DNA of 64,000 nt. It comes from Mesonia sp. K7 (GTDB taxonomy: Bacteria > Bacteroidota > Bacteroidia > Flavobacteriales > Flavobacteriaceae). The notes under the pieces were generated by a model. The model did not search any database. It was not told where the DNA came from and saw nothing but the letters and a program-made list of their open reading frames with translations. Below are positions 18,662 through 28,086 of the stretch, in pieces (the first letter of the stretch is position 1; every line of letters begins with the position of its first letter). The DNA is taken from contig NZ_QKQV01000001.1 of the NCBI RefSeq assembly GCF_003233725.1, positions 62,001 to 126,000 on the forward strand, in the 5' to 3' direction. The translations under genes and the position numbers were made by a program.

Positions 18662-19900
18662 ATGATGATCAATCCTGAAGAAATAACCAAACGCTTTATA
18701 AGCTATGTAACGATAGATACGGAAAGCGACCCCAATAGCGAAACTACGCCGAGTACCAAAAAACAATGGAATCTTGCCAACTTATTAGTCAATGAGCTAA
18801 AAGAAATTGGTATGAGTGAAGTCACCATAGACGACAATGCGTATGTAATGGCAACTTTACCCAGCAATATCGATAAAGAAGTTCCGACTATTGGGTTTGT
18901 TTCGCATTTCGACACTTCACCAGATTTTACAGGAGCAAATGTGAAACCGCAAATTGTGAAAGATTATGACGGGAAAGACATCGTTTTAAACGAAAAAGAA
19001 AACATCATACTGTCGCCAGATTATTTTGAAGATTTACTTTTATATAAAGGACAAACTTTAATCACCACCGATGGCACCACTTTGCTTGGCGCGGATGATA
19101 AAGCAGGGATTACCGAAATTGTTTCGGCAATGAAATATTTAATTGAACACCCTGAAATCAAACACGGAAAGATAAGGATTTGTTTCACGCCCGATGAAGA
19201 AATTGGTCGCGGTGCGCATAAATTTGATGTCGAAAAATTTGGTGCAGATTGGGCTTACACCATGGACGGAAGCCAAATTGGGGAGTTAGAGTACGAAAAT
19301 TTTAATGCGGCTGGTGCGAAAATAAAAATCAAAGGGAAAATTGTACACCCCGGTTATGCCAAAGACAAAATGGTAAACAGTATGTATATCGCACAAGATT
19401 TTATCAATTCGTTACCGCGCTTAGAAACCCCAGAACATACCGAAGACAGACAAGGTTTTTTTCACCTCACTAAGGTTGATGGAAAAGTAGACAAAACGCA
19501 TTTAGAGTATATCATTAGAGACCACGATAAAGAACATTTTGAGGCACGCAAGCAAATGATGGAAGATTTGGCGCAGGAAATCAATTCGCAACACGACAAA
19601 GAAGTCGTACAGATTGAAATCAAAGACCAATACTACAACATGCGCGAAAAGATTGAGCCTGTGATGCATATAGTAGAAATTGCTGAGCAAGCTATGAAAG
19701 AGTTGGGTATCAAGCCGCTCATCAAGCCTATACGTGGCGGAACAGACGGCTCACAACTTTCATTTAAAGGTTTACCTTGCCCCAATATTTTTGCGGGCGG
19801 CCATAATTTTCACGGAAGGTATGAATATGTGCCGGTAGAAAGTATGATCAAAGCCACAGAGGTAATTGTAAAAATCGCCGAACTCACGGCAAAAAGATAA
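18662..19900 (+). CDS. pepT: Peptidase T (tripeptide aminopeptidase)
   Basis: Removes N-terminal residues from tripeptides in the cytoplasm. The 412 residues carry the M20B metal and catalytic marks: SHFDTSPDF with H82 and D84, GADDKAG near 141-147, the catalytic EE in [12 protein letters not shown] near 175-186, [11 protein letters not shown] for substrate binding, and a C-terminal [13 protein letters not shown] with a metal-ligand histidine. MMIN offers two adjacent ATGs; either may start. The next gene begins 4 bp later. Confidence 0.96.
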   Translation: MMINPEEITKRFISYVTIDTESDPNSETTPSTKKQWNLANLLVNELKEIGMSEVTIDDNAYVMATLPSNIDKEVPTIGFVSHFDTSPDFTGANVKPQIVKDYDGKDIVLNEKENIILSPDYFEDLLLYKGQTLITTDGTTLLGADDKAGITEIVSAMKYLIEHPEIKHGKIRICFTPDEEIGRGAHKFDVEKFGADWAYTMDGSQIGELEYENFNAAGAKIKIKGKIVHPGYAKDKMVNSMYIAQDFINSLPRLETPEHTEDRQGFFHLTKVDGKVDKTHLEYIIRDHDKEHFEARKQMMEDLAQEINSQHDKEVVQIEIKDQYYNMREKIEPVMHIVEIAEQAMKELGIKPLIKPIRGGTDGSQLSFKGLPCPNIFAGGHNFHGRYEYVPVESMIKATEVIVKIAELTAKR

Positions 19901-19904
19901 AATT

Positions 19905-20501
19905 ATGGCTGTAAAAACTGTTGAAGAATACATCGCCAAACACTCAAAATGGGAAAATGAACTGAAGCAACTCAGAAAGTTACTGTTGGATGCCAAATTG
20001 GACGAAACCATCAAATGGGGCGGACCAACTTACACATGGAATGGTAAAAATGTGATTGGTATTGGTGCCTTTAAAAATCATTATGGCCTTTGGTTTTTCA
20101 ACGGAAGTTTTTTACAGAAAAACACCAAGCTTTTGGTGAATGCTCAAGAAGGAAAAACCAAAGCCCTACGCCAAATTAGGTTTGAAGAAGGTGATCCATT
20201 AAACCTTAATGAGCTAAAAAAGTATGTAGAGGAGGCTATTGAATGCCAAAAAGCAGGAAAAGAACTCAAACCAAAACGAAACACAAAACCAATTGAAATC
20301 CCAGTGGAAATGAAAGAAGCTTTTGAAAACAACCTTGCTTTTGAGCAGGCTTTTCATAAGTTAACACCAGGAAAACAACGAGAATATTGTGAGCATATTG
20401 CATCAGCAAAGCGAGAACAAACCAAGATCTCCCGTTTAGAGAAAATAATCCCGATGATTGTAGACGGCAAAGGTTTACACGATAAGTATAAGAATTGTTA
20501 A
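19905..20501 (+). CDS. DUF1801 and YdeI-like two-part protein
   Basis: 198 residues. The first part (about 1-115) looks like a DUF1801 fold (KWGGPTYTWNGKNVIGIGAFKNHYGLWF). The second (about 120-198) carries the YdeI/OmpD-associated block FEQAFHKLTPGKQREYCEHIASAKREQTKISR. Such proteins are cytosolic; I know of no firmly assigned function. It is 4 bp after pepT and ends at a bidirectional terminator. Confidence 0.82.
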   Translation: MAVKTVEEYIAKHSKWENELKQLRKLLLDAKLDETIKWGGPTYTWNGKNVIGIGAFKNHYGLWFFNGSFLQKNTKLLVNAQEGKTKALRQIRFEEGDPLNLNELKKYVEEAIECQKAGKELKPKRNTKPIEIPVEMKEAFENNLAFEQAFHKLTPGKQREYCEHIASAKREQTKISRLEKIIPMIVDGKGLHDKYKNC

Positions 20502-20505
20502 ATTC

Positions 20506-20572
20506 ATTCCGTGCTTGACACGGAATCTCCTTATAAAACTAAATGAGAATCTGAAACAAGTTCAGATTGACG
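20506..20572. repeat. Short intergenic repeat with two hairpins
   Basis: Hairpin ATTCCGTG-CTTGA-CACGGAAT (20506-20526) and hairpin AATCTGAA-ACAAG-TTCAGATT (20548-20568), followed by GACGG. It matches the GAAACAAGTTCAG...GAC core of the family at 34329, 36821, 52461 and 60217, but lacks their long outer arms. It lies between convergent genes. Confidence 0.65.
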
Positions 20573-20581
20573 GATAAAAAC

Positions 20582-20613
20582 AAAAAGGACTTCAAAATTT
20601 TGAAGTCCTTTTT
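20582..20613. terminator. Bidirectional terminator
   Basis: AAAAAGGACTTCAAAA and its exact complement TTTTGAAGTCCTTTTT form a perfect 16-bp palindrome with T-runs on both strands, between the DUF1801-type gene (+) and yajC (-). Confidence 0.9.
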
Positions 20614-20635
20614 TTATTACTAATAAGTATTAATC

Positions 20636-20923
20636 TTATTTTGAAGGTTGATTTAATCTTTTGGTTAAATCTAACGAGATTGAAGCTTTATCAAAAGTGA
20701 TTTTTCCTGCTCCGGTTTCGATGACAACGGTATGGTTGCTATCGCTAAAATCTACAATTTTGCCGTGCATTCCACTTTTGGTGACCACTTTATCGCCTCT
20801 TTTTAATTCAGAAGCAAATTGTTTTTCTTCTTTCATTTTCTTTTGCTGCGGTCTTATCATAAACAGATAAAATATAGCAATAATGGCAATAAAAGGTAAA
20901 AAGCTAGTTAGTTCTCCCATCAA
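20636..20923 (-). CDS. yajC: Preprotein translocase subunit YajC
   Basis: 95 residues: one N-terminal membrane segment (about 8-24, FIAIIAIFYLFMIRPQQKK, the YajC signature) and a cytoplasmic domain with LKRGDKVVTKSGMHGKIV. It is an accessory subunit of the SecYEG-SecDF complex in the inner membrane. Third gene of nusB-DUF1573-yajC, a common gene order in Flavobacteriaceae. YbbR and coaE, often next, are not here. Confidence 0.95.
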   Translation of the reverse strand: MMGELTSFLPFIAIIAIFYLFMIRPQQKKMKEEKQFASELKRGDKVVTKSGMHGKIVDFSDSNHTVVIETGAGKITFDKASISLDLTKRLNQPSK

Positions 20924-20932
20924 TTAAAAAGA

Positions 20933-21454
20933 TTAGTGATTGTGACCTTCGTGACCTGGCTCAGCAGCATTTACTTGTACTGGGTTTCCAGTTGCAGTTG
21001 CACCACCCGCTTTAGGAGTTACAAAAGCTTTGATTTTGATGCTCTCTTGACCAGCCTCTGTGTTAGCCGTAATTCTTACGGTCTTCATTTGGTTGTTCGG
21101 CTTACCATTTGAGTTAAACTTCACTACCATTTCTCCTTTTTCACCTGGAGCGATAGGATCTTTAGACCAAGTAGGAACTGTACATCCACAGCTACCTTTA
21201 GCATCAGTTACCACAAGTGGAGCGTCACCCGTGTTGGTGAACTCAAAAGTGTGCTCTACCACATCACCTTCGTTGATCGTACCGAAATCGTGCATGTCTT
21301 CAGTAAAAGTCATTACTGGAGTACCTTCTGCGTTAGCATCACGTTCTGCAACTTCTTTTTCGTTTTCTTCGTTTACTTTGTCTGCTGCGTTTTCCTTACA
21401 AGAGGTAAATGCAATCGCTGCAACAGCAGCTAACATTAAAATTCCTTTTTTCAT
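20933..21454 (-). CDS. DUF1573 domain lipoprotein
   Basis: 173 residues. A lipobox ends at Cys19 (AIAFTSCK). The DUF1573 domain (about 45-150) contains EHTFEFTNTGDAPLVV and SCGCTVPTW, the usual immunoglobulin-like fold block with a CGC cluster. The C-terminus is His-rich (EPGHEGHNH). It is probably periplasmic; role unknown. It lies 9 bp before yajC and 60 bp after nusB. Confidence 0.88.
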   Translation of the reverse strand: MKKGILMLAAVAAIAFTSCKENAADKVNEENEKEVAERDANAEGTPVMTFTEDMHDFGTINEGDVVEHTFEFTNTGDAPLVVTDAKGSCGCTVPTWSKDPIAPGEKGEMVVKFNSNGKPNNQMKTVRITANTEAGQESIKIKAFVTPKAGGATATGNPVQVNAAEPGHEGHNH

Positions 21455-21514
21455 AGTTAATCTATTTTTTAGTAATTAATTATTTTGGTCGCTAAAAGTA
21501 ATAAAAATTTACGA

Positions 21515-22453
21515 TTACATCAAACCTCGACCTATTTTCTTTATTTTTTTGTCGGCAAGGTATTCTTTTGATATTTTATCTAAAATACCGTTGATAAAAA
21601 TACTACTCTTGGGTGTGCTATATTCTTTGGCGATTTCTACATACTCGTTGATAGTTACTTTTATAGGAATAGAAGGAAACTTCAAAAACTCACAGATGGC
21701 CATTTTCATCAAAATGCCATCGATTTCTGCAATTCTGTCTTTATCCCAATTTGGGGTTTTCTCCTGAACGGTTTTGCTATATTCCTCTTGATTGAGTAAA
21801 GTTTTCTGTAACAATTCTTTAGAGAAAACCTGATCATCTTGATTTTTAAAAAGTTTCGAAACCTTAAGACTTTCTTCTTCACTTAGCTTTTTAATATCCT
21901 TTAAAATTGCAGTATTAATGATAGGTAAATCATCTAACCAAGTGAGTTTTTGGTCTTCTATGTAATCGTACAAACTTTCGTTGGGAGCAATTATCTCTTT
22001 AAAGATAGCGATGATAAAAGATTTATCTTCTTCAAAACTTTGTTTTTCAGTTGAAATATACTCCTTATAAAGGTCACTTTTTAAAATCTCATCCCACAAA
22101 ATCCTAACATACTCATCATCTTTTTTCCAGTTAAACAGTTTTTTATCCTCCAACTCGTTTCGCAACTTGTCGGAAGCATCAATCGCTTCCAGAACAAGAT
22201 TATTGATAAACTTTAGGTTTGGATTTTTCTCTTCTTGTGTGGCCAATTTTTTCTTGCGAAGAATTTCGAAATAAGAAATGGCCTGATGTTTTAATTGAAT
22301 AAAAATATCGAATTGTAAAAGGTATAAATGGTACATCTCCTCGATACTTTTCTGAAGAAATTTTTCATAACTCGGTAAATTATCACTCGAGGATTGGTGA
22401 AAAGCATAAATGCTTTGCATTACTTTTACTCTAATATGTCTTCTTGTTAACAT
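21515..22453 (-). CDS. nusB: Transcription antitermination factor NusB, extended form
   Basis: 312 residues, about twice the length of E. coli NusB. The C-terminal 120 residues form the canonical helical domain (IDGILMKMAICEFLKFPSIPIKVTINEYVEIAKEYSTPKSSIFINGILDKI), while the long N-terminal extension is typical of Bacteroidota NusB. It takes part in rRNA antitermination with NusE/S10. It has its own start region after the hairpin at 22483-22508. Confidence 0.93.
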   Translation of the reverse strand: MLTRRHIRVKVMQSIYAFHQSSSDNLPSYEKFLQKSIEEMYHLYLLQFDIFIQLKHQAISYFEILRKKKLATQEEKNPNLKFINNLVLEAIDASDKLRNELEDKKLFNWKKDDEYVRILWDEILKSDLYKEYISTEKQSFEEDKSFIIAIFKEIIAPNESLYDYIEDQKLTWLDDLPIINTAILKDIKKLSEEESLKVSKLFKNQDDQVFSKELLQKTLLNQEEYSKTVQEKTPNWDKDRIAEIDGILMKMAICEFLKFPSIPIKVTINEYVEIAKEYSTPKSSIFINGILDKISKEYLADKKIKKIGRGLM

Positions 22454-22482
22454 AGATTTTTAAGAACTTGAGTCAATTAAAA

Positions 22483-22508
22483 ATGGCGAAAGCTCAAACT
22501 TTCGCCAT
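22483..22508 (-). terminator. Intrinsic terminator after leucine dehydrogenase
   Basis: On the minus strand a 10-bp stem ATGGCGAAAG...CTTTCGCCAT with a 6-nt loop is followed by TTTTTAATTG. It separates the dehydrogenase from nusB. Confidence 0.85.
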
Positions 22509-22551
22509 ACAAAAATATAATTTTTCTATAGAAGTGAGAAAAAAACCGCTC

Positions 22552-23655
22552 TTATTGGTTATTTTCTTTTCTTCTTTTTTCAATACGTTCCTGAGCTACT
22601 TTCAATGCTGCCTGGTGTGTGGTGATCTCGTCACGGTCAGCAGTATTCAAAATTTCTAAAGTAGTATTGTAAATATTTTCGGTCTTTTTCATGGTTTCTG
22701 CTTTATCGTAACCCTCGATCTCTGCATACACATTAATGATTCCTCCTGCATTAATCAAGAAATCCGGCGCATAAACAATCCCTTTTTCTCTAATCATTCT
22801 TCCGTGTATTTGCTCGTTTTCTAACTGATTGTTAGCCGCACCAGCAACGATAGCTGCATTTAATTTACTAATCGTTACATCGTTTAAGGTTGCTCCTAAA
22901 GCACAAGGAGCATAAATATCGATATCAGCAGTATAAAGATCTTCACCTCCATAAATAATTGCACCGTATTTATCTCTCACTTCTTCTAAACGAGCTTGGT
23001 TGATGTCGGCAATAAATACTTCTGCTCCTTCTTTCGCCACATACTCTACTAAGGTTTCACCTACGTGACCAATACCTTGTACCAATACTTTTTTACCCTG
23101 TAAAGTGTCATTGCCATATTTATATTTCGCAGCAGCTTTCATTCCCATATAAACGCCATAAGCGGTGACAGGAGAAGGATTTCCTGAACCTCCTAAACGC
23201 TCTGAAATACCAGTAACATGCTTCGTCACTTCTCTTACCGTATCCATATCTGCTGTAGTCATTCCCACGTCTTCTGCAGTGATGTATTTTCCGCTAAGCG
23301 AATCTACAAACTCACCAAACTTACGCATCAGTTCCGGTGTCTTTTGGGTTTTAGCATCGCCAATAATAACGGCTTTCCCTCCTCCAAGATTCAATCCGGT
23401 CACAGCACTTTTAAAAGTCATCCCTCGAGAAAGCCTCAAAACATCGTTTAGAGCTTCCCATTCGTTGTTGTATGCCCACATTCTTGTTCCACCAAGTGCA
23501 GGGCCTAAAACCGTGTTATGGATACCAATTATTGCTTTTAATCCTGTATCTTTGTCGTTGCAAAAAACGATTTGTTCGTGATTATCAAAAGATAGTTGCC
23601 CAAAAACAGGAGCAACTTTTTTTAATTCGTTTGGGTTTAAAATTTCAGCATTCAT
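22552..23655 (-). CDS. Leucine dehydrogenase (Glu/Leu/Phe/Val dehydrogenase family)
   Basis: NAD-dependent oxidative deamination of leucine, valine or isoleucine. The 367 residues show GPALGGTRMW near 51-60, the catalytic lysine block NLGGGKAVI near 92-100, TAEDVGMT near 122-129 and the NAD fold VLVQGIGHVGETL near 190-202. The length fits leucine dehydrogenase (about 365) rather than glutamate dehydrogenase (about 450). It feeds the pathway that HMG-CoA lyase at 15238 completes. A TATTTTTG -7 element lies at 23695-23702. Confidence 0.9.
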   Translation of the reverse strand: MNAEILNPNELKKVAPVFGQLSFDNHEQIVFCNDKDTGLKAIIGIHNTVLGPALGGTRMWAYNNEWEALNDVLRLSRGMTFKSAVTGLNLGGGKAVIIGDAKTQKTPELMRKFGEFVDSLSGKYITAEDVGMTTADMDTVREVTKHVTGISERLGGSGNPSPVTAYGVYMGMKAAAKYKYGNDTLQGKKVLVQGIGHVGETLVEYVAKEGAEVFIADINQARLEEVRDKYGAIIYGGEDLYTADIDIYAPCALGATLNDVTISKLNAAIVAGAANNQLENEQIHGRMIREKGIVYAPDFLINAGGIINVYAEIEGYDKAETMKKTENIYNTTLEILNTADRDEITTHQAALKVAQERIEKRRKENNQ

Positions 23656-23694
23656 CTAGCTCTGTGAATTAAATTATTTTTTAATTTTATTTTG

Positions 23695-23702
23695 CAAAAA
23701 TA
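23695..23702 (-). promoter_or_regulatory. Predicted -7 element for leucine dehydrogenase
   Basis: The minus strand reads TATTTTTG, a TAnnTTTG match, about 40 nt before the ATG. No clear -33 element was found. Confidence 0.4.
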
Positions 23703-23778
23703 AGAATAGTTTAAAAATACAGACCTATTCGGTTGTTAAATTGAAAACTTTTCAATGAAAATATTTTTCTATTTGTAA

Positions 23779-25536
23779 ATGAAAGAATTAAAATTTCTCA
23801 ATAAATACTTCGCCAAATACAAAGGAAGGCTACTTTTAGGGCTTTTTATCACCATTGCTGCACGTGTTTTTGCGATGTTGGTTCCGCAATTTGTGGGAGA
23901 TATCACCAATGATATTGCTGCTTACGTCAACCAAGAAATGACCGACGAAGCCCTGCTAAAGAAAAATCTTTTAAATAATATCCTACTATTGATTGGCGCT
24001 ACCCTGTTTTCGGCTTTTCTTACCTTTATTATGCGGCAGACCTTTATTGTGGTCTCGCGTTATATCGAATTCGATTTAAAAAATGATGTTTACGAACAAT
24101 ACCAACGTTTAAGCCTTAATTTCTATAAAAAAAATAGAACTGGTGATTTGATGAACCGCATTAGCGACGATGTCTCGAAAGTGAGAATGTATGCCGGTCC
24201 GGCATTGATGTATAGTGTGACGACGATTACACTTTTTGTTGTCGCTTTGGCATATATGCTTATCACCGCTCCCTTATTGACCTTATACACGGTGATTCCC
24301 TTACCGATTCTCTCGGTCGCAATTTATAAATTAAGTCAGGTCATCAACCATAAAAGTACCATCGTACAAGAGTATTTATCACGACTCAATACGTTTACCC
24401 AAGAAAACTTTAGCGGAATTACCGTCATCAAATCCTACGGATTGGAAAAACAAATGAATAGCGAATTTACCACCCTTTCCAATGACAATCGCGATAAAAA
24501 CATCGATTTGGTAAAAGTACAAGCTTTCTTTTTTCCGCTGATGATGTTGCTTATTGGAATCAGCAATATTATTGTGATTTACGTAGGTGGCAGACAATAC
24601 ATGAACGGCACCATAGAAGAGTTTGGTACCATTGTCGAATTTTTATTGTATGTGAATATGCTCACATGGCCCGTTGCCGTTGTTGGTTGGGTAGCCAATA
24701 TGGTACAACGTGCCGAGGCTTCGCAAAAACGCATCAATGAATTTTTAGCACTTGAACCTGAAATACAAAATAAGGTGGAAGTACCGACAAGGGTAAACGG
24801 AGAAATCGAGTTTAAAAATGTTTCGTTTACGTATGATGATACTGGAATTGAAGCGTTAAAAGGAGTTTCTTTTCGCATCAATAACGGAGAAACCTTAGCT
24901 ATTCTCGGAAAAACAGGCTCAGGAAAATCGACCATTCTAGAACTCATCAGCCGTTTGTACGATATCGATCATGGGGAGATTCTCATTAATGATATTCCTA
25001 TCAAAAAGCATCACCTCGAAAATCTAAGGGATGCGATTGGCTACGTACCACAAGATGCGTTTTTATTTAGCGACAGCATCAAAAACAACATCAAATTTGG
25101 GTCGCAGGAAGCTACCGACGAAGAAGTAATAGCTGCGGCAAAAAATGCGGTAGTCCATAGAAATATTGAAGGTTTCAGTAAAGGTTATGATACCATTTTA
25201 GGCGAACGAGGCATCACGCTTTCTGGCGGACAAAAACAGCGCGTTTCCATCGCTAGAGCGATGATTAAAAATCCTGAGATTTTGTTGCTCGACGATAGTC
25301 TCTCTGCAGTAGATACCGAAACCGAAGAAGAAATTTTAAATAACCTCAAAAAAATTACACAACACAAAACCACGATTATTGTCGGACATCGGGTTTCGTC
25401 GGTAAAAAATGCCGATAAAATCTTGGTGCTCGATAACGGAAAAATCATACAGCAAGGCACACACCAGCAACTCATTAAGCAAAAAGGCTACTATCAAGAA
25501 CTCTATCTAAAACAACTTAGTGAAAAAGAAAATTGA
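23779..25536 (+). CDS. ABC exporter, fused membrane and ATPase domains
   Basis: 585-residue half-transporter with six membrane segments (about 15-320) and an ATPase domain (about 345-580). ATPase motifs: Walker A GKTGSGKST near 377-385, signature LSGGQKQR, Walker B ILLLDDSLSAVD and the H-loop VGHR. MsbA/multidrug-type architecture. No neighbour indicates the substrate. It works as a dimer in the inner membrane. Confidence 0.93.
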   Translation: MKELKFLNKYFAKYKGRLLLGLFITIAARVFAMLVPQFVGDITNDIAAYVNQEMTDEALLKKNLLNNILLLIGATLFSAFLTFIMRQTFIVVSRYIEFDLKNDVYEQYQRLSLNFYKKNRTGDLMNRISDDVSKVRMYAGPALMYSVTTITLFVVALAYMLITAPLLTLYTVIPLPILSVAIYKLSQVINHKSTIVQEYLSRLNTFTQENFSGITVIKSYGLEKQMNSEFTTLSNDNRDKNIDLVKVQAFFFPLMMLLIGISNIIVIYVGGRQYMNGTIEEFGTIVEFLLYVNMLTWPVAVVGWVANMVQRAEASQKRINEFLALEPEIQNKVEVPTRVNGEIEFKNVSFTYDDTGIEALKGVSFRINNGETLAILGKTGSGKSTILELISRLYDIDHGEILINDIPIKKHHLENLRDAIGYVPQDAFLFSDSIKNNIKFGSQEATDEEVIAAAKNAVVHRNIEGFSKGYDTILGERGITLSGGQKQRVSIARAMIKNPEILLLDDSLSAVDTETEEEILNNLKKITQHKTTIIVGHRVSSVKNADKILVLDNGKIIQQGTHQQLIKQKGYYQELYLKQLSEKEN

Positions 25537-25607
25537 TTTATTTTTTGTATTTGTTAATTTTTTTATGACTTTTGACAGGAACAAATTTTAATTTTAATAA
25601 TATTATC

Positions 25608-25967
25608 ATGAGCGATAACGGAACGATGCAGAAAGAAGAAATATTTTCTAAAGTATTAAGAGCAGGAAGAAGAACCTATTTCTTTGATGTTAGATCTACC
25701 AAAGCAGACGATTATTACTTAACCATTACCGAAAGTAAGAAGTTTACCAACGATGATGGTTCTTTTCACTACAAAAAACACAAAATCTATTTATACAAAG
25801 AGGATTTTGATGGTTTTCAGGAGATTTTAAAAGAAATGACCGATTACATCGTCAACGAAAAAGGCGAAGAAGTCATTAGTGAACGTCACCAAAAAGACTA
25901 CAAAAAAGAGTATGAAACCTCATCAGAAACCGATTCGTTTACCGATGTGAGTTTTGATGATATATAA
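25608..25967 (+). CDS. DUF3276 PUR-like nucleic acid binding protein
   Basis: About 120 residues from the ATG at 25608 (MSDNGTMQKEE). A TTG at 25572 would add 12 unlikely residues. The domain EIFSKVLRAGRRTYFFDVRSTKADDYYLTITESKKF is the PUR (purine-rich element binding) fold common in Bacteroidota, binding single-stranded DNA or RNA. The C-terminus is acidic. Single-gene unit followed by a terminator. Confidence 0.92.
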   Translation: MSDNGTMQKEEIFSKVLRAGRRTYFFDVRSTKADDYYLTITESKKFTNDDGSFHYKKHKIYLYKEDFDGFQEILKEMTDYIVNEKGEEVISERHQKDYKKEYETSSETDSFTDVSFDDI

Positions 25968-25990
25968 CATCTTGATATAAAAAAAATTAA

Positions 25991-26017
25991 AAATCGCTTT
26001 TCTCAAAGCGATTTTTT
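25991..26017. terminator. Bidirectional terminator
   Basis: AAATCGCTTT-TCTC-AAAGCGATTT, a perfect 10-bp stem with flanking T-runs, between the DUF3276 gene (+) and csaA (-). Confidence 0.9.
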
Positions 26018-26353
26018 TTATCCTATCCGTAAACCATTTTCAATTTTAGCCTCAGGCTGAATGATAATAATATCTTCCCCATTGACAGCCCCCAACAACA
26101 AGCATTCACTCATAAAAGTGGCAATCTGCTTTTTCGGAAAATTCACTACCGCAACCACTTGTTTCCCCAACAAATCTTCTTTTTGATAGCGATGCGTCAC
26201 TTGCGCTGAAGTTTTACGCATCCCTATTGCTGCTCCGAAATCTATTTTGAGTTGATACGCAGGTTTCCTCGCTTCCGGAAAATCATTTACCTCCACAATC
26301 GTTCCTACACGCATATCTACTTTTAAAAAATCTTGCCAACTGAGATCGTTCAT
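26018..26353 (-). CDS. csaA: tRNA-binding protein, CsaA family
   Basis: About 111 residues from the ATG at 26353 (MNDLSWQDFLKVDMRVGTI). A longer reading from 26413 would add 20 atypical residues and run into the divergent thioredoxin gene, so it is rejected. OB-fold family marks are VDMRVGTIVEVNDFPEARKPAYQLKIDFG and VVNFPKKQI. CsaA is a dimeric cytosolic tRNA-binding protein with chaperone-like effects. The start region contains the promoter of the divergent gene. Confidence 0.92.
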   Translation of the reverse strand: MNDLSWQDFLKVDMRVGTIVEVNDFPEARKPAYQLKIDFGAAIGMRKTSAQVTHRYQKEDLLGKQVVAVVNFPKKQIATFMSECLLLGAVNGEDIIIIQPEAKIENGLRIG

Positions 26354-26363
26354 CTTATATTTG
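26333..26363 (+). promoter_or_regulatory. Promoter of the thioredoxin-like gene
   Basis: TTG at 26333-26335 and TATATTTG at 26356-26363, spaced by 20 nt, match the Bacteroidota promoter pattern. It overlaps the start of csaA on the other strand. Confidence 0.6.
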
Positions 26364-26404
26364 TTTGGTAAGCAATTTAGGAAATAAAATTCGTTGAAAA
26401 AAAC

Positions 26405-26959
26405 ATGAAACAAGAATCACATCAAATTGAGCTAGGCAGTAAAGCACCCGATTTTACCTTGGTAGATACCGTGACCAAAGACACGCTAACTTACAACAAC
26501 ATCAAAGGCGAACGAGGAACCATGGTGATGTTTATCTGCAACCATTGCCCGTTTGTGATTCACGTGATCGACGAATTGGTAAGAGTGGCTAACGATTACC
26601 GGGTGTTAGGTTTTGGGTTTGTGGCTATCTCGAGCAACGATATAGAAAAATACCCACAAGACGGTCCGTACGAAATGTGGCAATTTGCCAGAAAACGCAA
26701 TATGTCTTTTCCTTACCTCTATGACGAAACCCAAGAAATTGCCAAAGCCTACAACGCCGCTTGCACCCCAGATTTATACATTTATGACCCTGATGACAAA
26801 TTGGTTTACCACGGACAATTAGACGATTCCCGCCCACAAAATGGTGTTGCCGTTAACGGAAGAAGTGTTCGCGAAGTGCTTGATGCCTTGTATTACAGCA
26901 AGCCTTTGCCTAAAATCCAGAAACCAAGTATGGGTTGTAGCATCAAATGGAAGGAATAA
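26405..26959 (+). CDS. Thioredoxin-fold redox protein (AhpC/TSA-like)
   Basis: 184 residues without a signal peptide. The thioredoxin-fold block MVMFICNHCPFVIHVIDEL near 39-57 has a CNHC active-site pair, then FVAISSNDIEKYP and CTPDLYIYD with the cis-proline-like position. Family members of this type are cytosolic thiol-disulfide or peroxiredoxin-like proteins. Divergent from csaA. No terminator with a T-run directly follows on the + strand. Confidence 0.88.
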   Translation: MKQESHQIELGSKAPDFTLVDTVTKDTLTYNNIKGERGTMVMFICNHCPFVIHVIDELVRVANDYRVLGFGFVAISSNDIEKYPQDGPYEMWQFARKRNMSFPYLYDETQEIAKAYNAACTPDLYIYDPDDKLVYHGQLDDSRPQNGVAVNGRSVREVLDALYYSKPLPKIQKPSMGCSIKWKE

Positions 26960-26965
26960 AAAAAA

Positions 26966-26985
26966 ATTCCTGCGTAGGCAGGAAT
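26966..26985 (-). terminator. Hairpin, minus-strand terminator candidate
   Basis: ATTCCTGC-GTAG-GCAGGAAT, a perfect 8-bp stem. On the minus strand it is followed by a T-run, so it can terminate transcription coming from the peptidylprolyl isomerase gene. It is also the first hairpin of the repeat-rich intergenic block that follows. Confidence 0.6.
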
Positions 26986-27156
26986 CTTACTCATTATATT
27001 TTTAAATGCTCACCGTCACTGCTTCTTCCGAGTAATCGGAAGAAGCAGTCTCTATACCGAGAATACTTCGTCATTCAACAAGTTGAATTCCTCGTATTGA
27101 CGTCAGTGAGATTCCGCATTAAGCCTTGCCATCGGCAGGCAAGTGCGAAATTTGCT
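26986..27156. repeat. Complex intergenic inverted-repeat block (REP-like)
   Basis: Contains the 14-bp stem 27018-27031 with 27036-27049, the hairpin ATTCAAC-AA-GTTGAAT (27073-27088), an outer CTCAC/CGTCA pairing with TGACGTCAGTGAG near 27098-27110, and CTTGCC...GGCAAG (27125-27143). No open reading frame is convincing here. The stacked palindromes resemble clustered REP/BIME units between convergent genes. Confidence 0.6.
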
Positions 27157-28086
27157 TTAAGCTTTTATCAACTCTACTTCAAAAATCAAACTAGCGTTTG
27201 GAGGAATGACACCACCTGCACCAGCTTCTCCATAAGCCAAGTGCGAAGGAATCACAAATTTTGCTTTATCGCCTTGGCTTAAAAGCATAATGCCTTCGTC
27301 CCATCCTGCAATTACTTGCCCTACACCTACTGGGAATTGTAAGGGTTGGTTTCTTTTATAAGAAGAATCAAAAACAGTTCCGTCTAACAACATCCCTTTG
27401 TAATGTACCGATACCGTATTCCCTTTTTTAGGTTTTGGGCCATTACCTTCTTGAGTGATTTTATAATACAAGCCACTATCGGTTTTTTGCATTCCTTTGG
27501 TAGCTTCTTTTAGAATTTCTTCTTGTTTCTTTTTTTCCTCCTCTTGGCGTTTGGTTTTATCTTGGTTAAAACTTTTAAAAGCCTCTACTGCATCAAAGGC
27601 TTTTGCAGCTTCTCCTGTTCTTTCGATGGTTACCCTTTTCATTTCGTCACCTTGCTCAATGGCATCTACCACATCTTGACCTTCGACTACTTCACCAAAC
27701 ACCGTATGCTTATTGTCTAACCAAGGAGTTGGCTCATGCGTGATAAAAAATTGACTTCCATTGGTTCCCGGACCTGCATTGGCCATCGACAAAATGCCTG
27801 GTTTGTTATGCTTTAAATCTTGGTGAAATTCATCGTCAAATTTATAACCTGGTCCACCAGCACCAGTTCCGTTGGGGTCACCTCCTTGAATCATAAAATT
27901 CTCAATAACCCGGTGAAATTTCAATCCGTTATAATAAGGTTCACCTTCCTTTTTAGCATCGTTTTTTATTTTTCCTTCGGCAAGACCGACAAAATTCCCT
28001 ACCGTTCCTGGTGTTTTATCGTGGGTAAGTTTGATTAAAATGTCACCTTTGGTAGTGTTGATTCTTGCGTATAATCCGTTTTCCAT
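27157..28086 (-). CDS. Cyclophilin-FKBP fusion peptidylprolyl isomerase
   Basis: About 309 residues from the ATG at 28086 ([16 protein letters not shown]). A TTG at 28110 would add eight residues. A cyclophilin domain comes first (about 5-150, with [24 protein letters not shown]), then a charged coiled linker (about 165-195), then a C-terminal FKBP domain (about 200-309, [19 protein letters not shown] and [14 protein letters not shown]). Two isomerase folds in one chain is a recognised Bacteroidota arrangement. No signal peptide is visible. Confidence 0.92.
   Translation of the reverse strand: MENGLYARINTTKGDILIKLTHDKTPGTVGNFVGLAEGKIKNDAKKEGEPYYNGLKFHRVIENFMIQGGDPNGTGAGGPGYKFDDEFHQDLKHNKPGILSMANAGPGTNGSQFFITHEPTPWLDNKHTVFGEVVEGQDVVDAIEQGDEMKRVTIERTGEAAKAFDAVEAFKSFNQDKTKRQEEEKKKQEEILKEATKGMQKTDSGLYYKITQEGNGPKPKKGNTVSVHYKGMLLDGTVFDSSYKRNQPLQFPVGVGQVIAGWDEGIMLLSQGDKAKFVIPSHLAYGEAGAGGVIPPNASLIFEVELIKA

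Noticed and set aside
21515-22453. nusB as a gene fusion because of double length
   Set aside because: The long N-terminal extension is usual for NusB in this phylum; no second enzyme domain is visible.
26354-26413. Longer N-terminus for csaA starting at 26413
   Set aside because: It would overlap the thioredoxin-like start and its promoter; the family block begins right after the ATG at 26353.
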